In this document: positions 59,645 through 64,000 of the stretch, piece by piece
Layout of the letters: every line of letters begins with the position of its first letter
Numbering within the stretch: position 1 is the first letter of the stretch
NCBI GenBank assembly: GCA_018340375.1
Contig: JAFFJZ010000001.1
Coordinates: 47,980,001-48,044,000 of the forward strand
Source of the DNA: Gonatopus flavifemur
Lineage: Eukaryota; Arthropoda; Insecta; Hymenoptera; Dryinidae
Length of the DNA stretch: 64,000 nucleotides
Reading direction: 5' to 3'
Made by a program: the position numbers and the translations under genes
Notes under the pieces: generated by a model
Databases searched by the model: none
The model's input: the letters and a program-made list of their open reading frames with translations, nothing else
What the model was told of the DNA's origin: nothing

Positions 59645-62006
59645 GTTGGTTACAGATCATCCTTGAAATCCAGTCAGAGTATATCCGATTTGAGCAGTCA
59701 CGTGCCGGAAAAACACCATCGTTCGAATAGATTGGGCACAGGTAACAAATACGGTTATCAATCAAATCAGTATTCCAAGCCAATTAATCCTTGCAAACCT
59801 ATGCAACAATATCCAAAGCCCACGTTAAAATCTCAACTATTTACTAACAAAGTCCATCCTGGTGTGGGGAACGCCTTATTATCCAAATTCGACACAAATC
59901 CTATCGAAAATAGTTTGTCGAAAAGTCAAACCAGTCCGTGTATAAGTGATAAAAAAATGAAACCATCCGTCAATCGACCATTAACTTTAACCTTGAAAAA
60001 AACTGAAAAGTATAAGCTGTCCTTGAACAAGGCTAATCAATCTTTACCGATATCACCGGTATGCGAAGAACTGAAACAATTGAAGGAACATTGTAAAAAG
60101 AACGTTAGCAGATTCGCGAGATTCGCGCAAAAAAGAAGATCCTGTAGTTACTTCATTGGACTCGACGATAACGAGGAGGACATGGAAAATATTGCCAAAT
60201 CTTTCGAGAGTTTACCAGCTATGAACGAACGTAATATGGAAACTTTTAAACAAACCTTAGACGACGGAGACGAAGGAAACGGAAATTTCAGCGACGATTC
60301 TCTCGAGGGAGACTTCAAAAATCCTCCCCGACGATGTGTCAGCGATTATCAAATCAATCTTCAAATGGATCAATATCTAGATAACAGAAATTATCCGAAT
60401 TATCCAAGTTTTACCAGTAAGAAGATATTAACTGGTTCGCAGGAGAGTATACTATCCGATGCTTCGGTAGAATCTTACTCGAAGGGGAGTGCAGAGATTT
60501 TAGATTACGGTAACTACGACAACGACAGACATTCGAGTGCGAGTTTCTTTTTATCCAGGCGCAAGATGCAGGCTGGGAGGAGTCAAGAGAGTATTCTGAC
60601 CGATGAATCGGATTACCAAATGTTTCCCTTGAACGAGAACGCCGATCATAGAAGTACGGAAAGCGTTTTAACCGACGATTCCGACTCGATGGTCAAATCA
60701 GCTCCCTTGGAAATGCTTTTCGATTCACATTACAAAAGGAAGCGACAAAATTCTGAAACTTACAGCGGAAATCCCAACAACATGGTGGAAGTATCAAACG
60801 ATAATCAGAACAACTCCGATCATTCAGCGGCGTGCACAGCTGTGTTTAGATCCAGATCGCTTCAAGACACCAGATTAAATCAAATTCAAAACGACATGAA
60901 TTTCACCGACGACAAAGCAAAGCCGAGAACGTGTATTTATTACGAATTCAATTTCGACGACGCGACGAACGACGATTCACGTATAATTCCTAATAAATCT
61001 GATACGATAACTAGGAGTAAAAGTTTAAAAGTTCCAAAGGAGCCCCAGTCTATGTTGATTTTGAACGATTTCGTGGCGCACAAGCCCCCAAAGCCGAAAA
61101 GAAATTCTGTCCGTACTCAAAGTATGCGAAACAGAACGAGACCCGCTTGGAACAAATACAACATGGATTCCCCGCAATCTTCCTGTACGAAAAACGTTGA
61201 TCTAGAGGAATACGGGAATCTATCCGAATACAGGAAACTTATGACGAATGAATTGAATAAAGACAAACCCGATCTCAACGAGGATAAAAATAAATTTTAT
61301 AGTCTACAAACTCGTAGTTTAAATTCAATTGTTAACTCTAGCGCCGATACAATGTACAGTAGTTGTAACGAAGCCGCGACGTTCTCTTATCAAAACGATT
61401 CGTCCCAATTTAGAAGTGATGTAGTTAACGAGAAATTAAATACAACGGAAGATCATATCAATTGTTATAAAAATCAAGTTCCTACTAAGGATACGTTGGA
61501 AACATATGATTCCTTAGAACCTAACGGTGTACCTTCAAATACCGCGGCGAACGCGGACACAAGTGGTTCCAATAATTTACAATCCACCAACGCGCGGATA
61601 GATAATTTGGACGCGAGCGTCGATGTTCGGATTACTCGCGCCATCGAAGGAACGGTCAAATTACTTTCCAAGGAATTCGAGAATTTGGTGAGAAGGGAAC
61701 AGTGTTTGCGTATGAGCAGTTGTCAAGAATCCAGTGAAAATTTTGCTAAATTAGTCGCCGAGAGGGATAGTAAAATATACATGATTAAACATCGAATCCA
61801 TTCCGGTGGCGAAGATAGCGATTGTGCCGATTTATCGGCCATGGATAGATCCTTGTTGGAGAGTGGCTCTTCGACTTCGGCGTCCAGCTGTACGAACTCG
61901 CCGAAACGTATGTGGCCTCCCGCATCGCGTTGTCAAAGTCAAATGAAGTGGACTAAAACATTGCCAACCATCAATCAAGCCATCTTACCGTCTAAATTTT
62001 ACGCAG
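59645..62006 (+). CDS. Wdr62: Wdr62 coding exon 17 (2.36-kb disordered Ser/Asn-rich exon)
   Basis: The acceptor is tattttccag and the donor gtatca. At 787 codons it is by far the largest exon. The conserved start VGYRSSLKSSQSISDLSSHV is followed by long low-complexity sequence. A motif SxES[IV]L[ST]D occurs three times (60437, 60581, 60653). Basophilic Ser sites are frequent (RRSCSYF, RRCVSDY, FRSRSLQ, TRSKSLK, RTQSMR, QTRSLNS). A KPPKPKR proline-basic site lies near 61083. A helix, VDVRITRAIEGTVKLLSKEF, lies near the end (about 61620-61700). The open frame would run only 29 nt past the donor, to a stop at 62033-62035. Confidence 0.5.
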
Positions 62007-62811
62007 GTATCATCAACTGCCTTGCCTTGCCTTGATTTCAATTTATCAAAATCTTTCTCTGCCCCTCACATTGGCAATTACAACGCACGAACTCCACGAA
62101 TTTCATTGAATATCTATACTCAATCTATGCGGTCATTCATATTTATATCGCTCAACGACTACAAGTTGACACGTTGATACATTTGTTTTACTTATTCGCT
62201 TGAATGAAGCTTGAATGATCATAGATTCGTTGTTGAAAATCATATCAACATCTTTATTCTTCGCTTTCATTTCGTACCTTATCCAATTATTATTGTCAGT
62301 TTTTTTATTTCAAGAAGACAGCATTTACTTTTCAGTTTGAATGTCGTTTTCGTTCATGAAGGTATGGCTTTATGAATATTATTATTGTTTTTTTTTTTAA
62401 TTTTCATGTAGTACCGATGTACAAAGTATCAAAGAGAGAACGAAATAATAAACCAAACGCATGCTAATGTTCATTTATATTTTATCCCGATACATACTAT
62501 AATGTATAAATAAATCATTACACGATCCTCCTCTACATCATCTTCTTTTCCCTCATAGATCCTCGATAATAACGCTTCCCGCTGAATTTGATTCATTTAT
62601 TATATTATTATATTTCGAATCTTGTCAGTGACAGTTTCCCTGGTGGAAAAATTTCTCAAAAGTTTTCAGAGATATATTCAGAGAAATTTCTTTCCACCAG
62701 GGCATATTTTTATTGAATCTTTTATAAAAATTATCGAAACAAATATTTGACATAACTACTATATTTTATATAATTAGTAGTTTAGTGCATGTGCGTGTGT
62801 GTTGTCTACAG
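62007..62811 (+). other. Wdr62 intron between exons 17 and 18
   Basis: An 805-bp intron from gtatca to tctacag. Its one notable item is a 65-nt hairpin at 62638-62702, listed separately. The rest is AT-rich with no feature seen. Confidence 0.5.
62638..62702 (+). repeat. 65-nt hairpin CCCTGGTGGAAA in Wdr62 intron
   Basis: CCCTGGTGGAAA pairs with TTTCCACCAGGG (12 bp), and after a 2-nt bulge AATTTCTC pairs with GAGAAATT. The loop is about 23 nt. It could be a microRNA-like precursor or the remnant of a short inverted-repeat element. It sits in the sense orientation in the gene's intron. Confidence 0.5.
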
Positions 62812-62946
62812 TTGGCAGTAGTGGGGGGAGAATCTCGTCAAAAGTAATTGACAACGAAGCAGAGGGGGGTGGCATGAGACGTGCCTGTTCGTTAAGTGAT
62901 CTTTCCGTCAGCCCGCCAAATAGGTTACTGCATGGCCCTGTACAAG
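62812..62946 (+). CDS. Wdr62: Wdr62 coding exon 18
   Basis: The acceptor is gttgtctacag and the donor gtatcc. With the G carried from exon 17 it encodes VGSSGGRISSKVIDNEAEGG, then MRRACSLSDLSVSPPNRLL. RRACSLSDLSVSPP combines a basophilic site with an SP site. Phase 1 at both ends, so skipping would not shift the frame. Confidence 0.5.
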
Positions 62947-63091
62947 GTATCCTTCATTATCCTTTGCCCTTTATTTTTTTTTATTCATAATTTTAGTCAT
63001 TCGTAGTATGTCTTTTTTCAACAATTTCTATATACTTGATTTTACTGTCATTGAATAATGAAAATTATGTACTTTAATCGAAATCCCACAG

Positions 63092-63234
63092 TTTCAGGTA
63101 AATTGAATAAAAATCCTAGTACTTTGAGAAACGGGCCAGGAAGTATGAATACCGGAAATTCCTCTAGGCATACTTTAACTAAAAATCATTCTTCCCATAT
63201 GACGAGAAGTAGTAGCGTTGGGGTATTAAATCAG
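63092..63234 (+). CDS. Wdr62: Wdr62 coding exon 19 (two possible acceptors)
   Basis: Two in-frame acceptors lie 6 bp apart: cccacag (exon from 63092) and tttcag (exon from 63098). The longer form adds VS before GKLNKNPSTLRNGPGSMN. It continues RHTLTKNHSSHMTRSSSVGV to the donor gttggt, in phase 0. Only the first residues are uncertain. Confidence 0.5.
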
Positions 63235-63299
63235 GTTGGTATATTTATTAAGCTACAGAATTCATTACAAGATATTAACATTCTTTTTCTTAAATACAG

Positions 63300-63501
63300 A
63301 GCGATTCGGAGTCCGATGCTGGCATGTCGGTAGGAGTAAGAGGTTGGAACAGTCAAACTGGGAACAGTAGAATAAGTGGATTAATGAGACCGACCATCAG
63401 TTCGCAAAATAAAATTAATCATCAAACTAAGTCAAATTCTTCTGGCACAAATCTTCCCACAGTTTTGAGAAGACGAGGAATGCAAGGAGCTTATTCAAGT
63501 G
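63300..63501 (+). CDS. Wdr62: Wdr62 coding exon 20
   Basis: The acceptor is taaatacag and the donor gtacta at 63502. It encodes SDSESDAGMSVGVRGWN, joining the preceding SSSVGVLNQ, and then a Ser/Asn/Arg-rich stretch ending RRRGMQGAYSS. Using the donor is required: the next exon is read only in phase 1, while unspliced reading stops at 63537. Confidence 0.5.
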
Positions 63502-63567
63502 GTACTAAAACATCATCGACAACGTTATTGATTGGATAGTTGATTTTAATGCATTTATCATTTACAG

Positions 63568-63694
63568 TGAATCTAAGTCAAGTGAGTAATCAAGAGGATT
63601 CGAGTTCCGAAGATACATCTTCGAATGGAAACGGAGGTAAACCGGCACTTCCTCCGAGGCCTAGAAGCATCAGTATTGATCATTCTTCTGCTAG
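63568..63694 (+). CDS. Wdr62: Wdr62 coding exon 21 (proline-rich site)
   Basis: The acceptor is catttacag and the donor gtatga. It encodes VNLSQVSNQEDSSSEDTSS and then GKPALPPRPRSISIDHSSA. ALPPRPR looks like an SH3-type ligand and sits next to a basophilic RSIS site; that reading is inference. It leaves after two bases of an Arg/Ser codon. Confidence 0.5.
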
Positions 63695-63777
63695 GTATGA
63701 TTTTTTAAATTTTCATACTGGATACTCCGATCATGAATTTGTTATTCACGTAATCCTCGCGTTGTTTGAAGTTTAAG

Positions 63778-63965
63778 TTTGCCCGGTACAACGGTGAGGC
63801 GATCCGGATCTTCAAACGTTTTAACCAATGGACGAGGCACTGGGGTATCGATAGGTCAAAATATGAATAGAAATTTGGTAGCGAATAGGAATCAATTGGA
63901 ACCGAGCCCACAAGAACTTCCAGTTAAAGATACCGATCGAGCTATCGACGTGGCAAGTGCCGAAC
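63778..63965 (+). CDS. Wdr62: Wdr62 coding exon 22 (last exon in window)
   Basis: The acceptor is a weak gtttaag; a second AG lies 6 bp upstream. The donor is gtaagt at 63966. It encodes SLPGTTVRRSGSSNVL, then NRNLVANRNQLEPSPQ and DTDRAIDVASAE. It leaves one base into a codon, so the protein continues beyond the window. Confidence 0.5.
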
Positions 63966-64000
63966 GTAAGTATTATCCGCGAATTGTCTAAACAAATAAT

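Larger units (their letters stand above)
5703..63965 (+). other. Wdr62: WDR62/MAPKBP1-family WD40 scaffold gene, partial at both ends, 22 exons in window
   Basis: Twenty-two GT-AG exons join in one frame into about 2,191 codons. The order of conserved blocks matches animal MAPKBP1/WDR62: an opening LERVLGVTVSSNAALDCD block, about 13-14 WD40 blades (residues 1-720 of the visible chain), the YRFSIGQLPLWAKKQ block, the MDVEELRRSQRRQKK block, a coiled coil, and a Ser-rich tail. Human relatives are about 1,500 residues, so this insect form is much longer, mainly through exon 17. Family knowledge: the proteins bind MKK7/JNK and locate to spindle poles and centrosomes, acting in mitosis and neural stem cells. 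Insects usually have one gene for the vertebrate pair, so I cannot assign it to one paralogue. Missing here are the short N-terminal exon(s) before IKLERV and the C-terminal end after residue 2191. No promoter or polyadenylation site is in the window. Confidence 0.5.

Overview
The window is strongly AT-rich animal nuclear DNA, almost certainly from an insect. A parasitic or other wasp is my best guess, from the mix of short inverted-repeat elements and mariners, but the sequence does not prove the order. It holds one recognisable host gene on the + strand and a large load of intronic mobile DNA. I saw no rRNA or tRNA gene, no CRISPR array and no second convincing host gene.

The host gene is the insect member of the WDR62/MAPKBP1 family, a WD40 scaffold for JNK signalling and for spindle poles. 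I can follow 22 consecutive coding exons from 5703 to 63965. All junctions are GT-AG and all phases fit, giving about 2,191 codons with neither end present. The first exon(s) lie left of the window and the last exons lie right of it. The layout is lopsided: two coding exons (5703-5794 and 37494-37716) sit alone between introns of more than 5.7 kb, 31.7 kb and 16.8 kb. The other 20 exons are packed into 54470-63965. Exons 1-10 encode the WD40 propellers. Exons 11-15 encode a conserved linker and acidic region, exon 16 a short coiled coil, and the 2.36-kb exon 17 a Ser/Asn-rich disordered region. Exons 18-22 encode a disordered tail rich in basophilic Ser sites.

The three long introns are graveyards of DNA transposons. 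They contain three related mariners (134-1250 on the - strand, 11079-12363 and 27683-28949), three copies of a 0.65-0.73 kb repeat ending in GGGGAGGTTCTCATC at TTAA-like sites, and a 1.53-kb piggyBac-like element (41477-43008). They also contain a 1.1-kb element carrying a Psq-type helix-turn-helix reading frame (37853-38947), a 1.16-kb foldback with a GC-richer core (45968-47125), and an 0.83-kb near-perfect hairpin (21090-21918).

The most interesting signal is a crowd of roughly 20 small elements of 130-700 bp. Most end in CACNG...CNGTG, and many are flanked by an identical but variable dinucleotide (TA, CA, AG, TT, CG, TG). Their interiors are built from one short word repeated in both orientations, with a different word for each family: GAGTGA, TTTGGTAA, CAGCTA, GTGTTG and others. 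CAC termini, a short target duplication and reiterated subterminal motifs are features of CACTA/EnSpm (CMC) transposons. I therefore infer a diversified group of non-autonomous CACTA-like elements, each keeping its own putative transposase-binding word.

[Form note: the original gave no feature confidence values; 0.5 is a placeholder throughout, not an estimate.]
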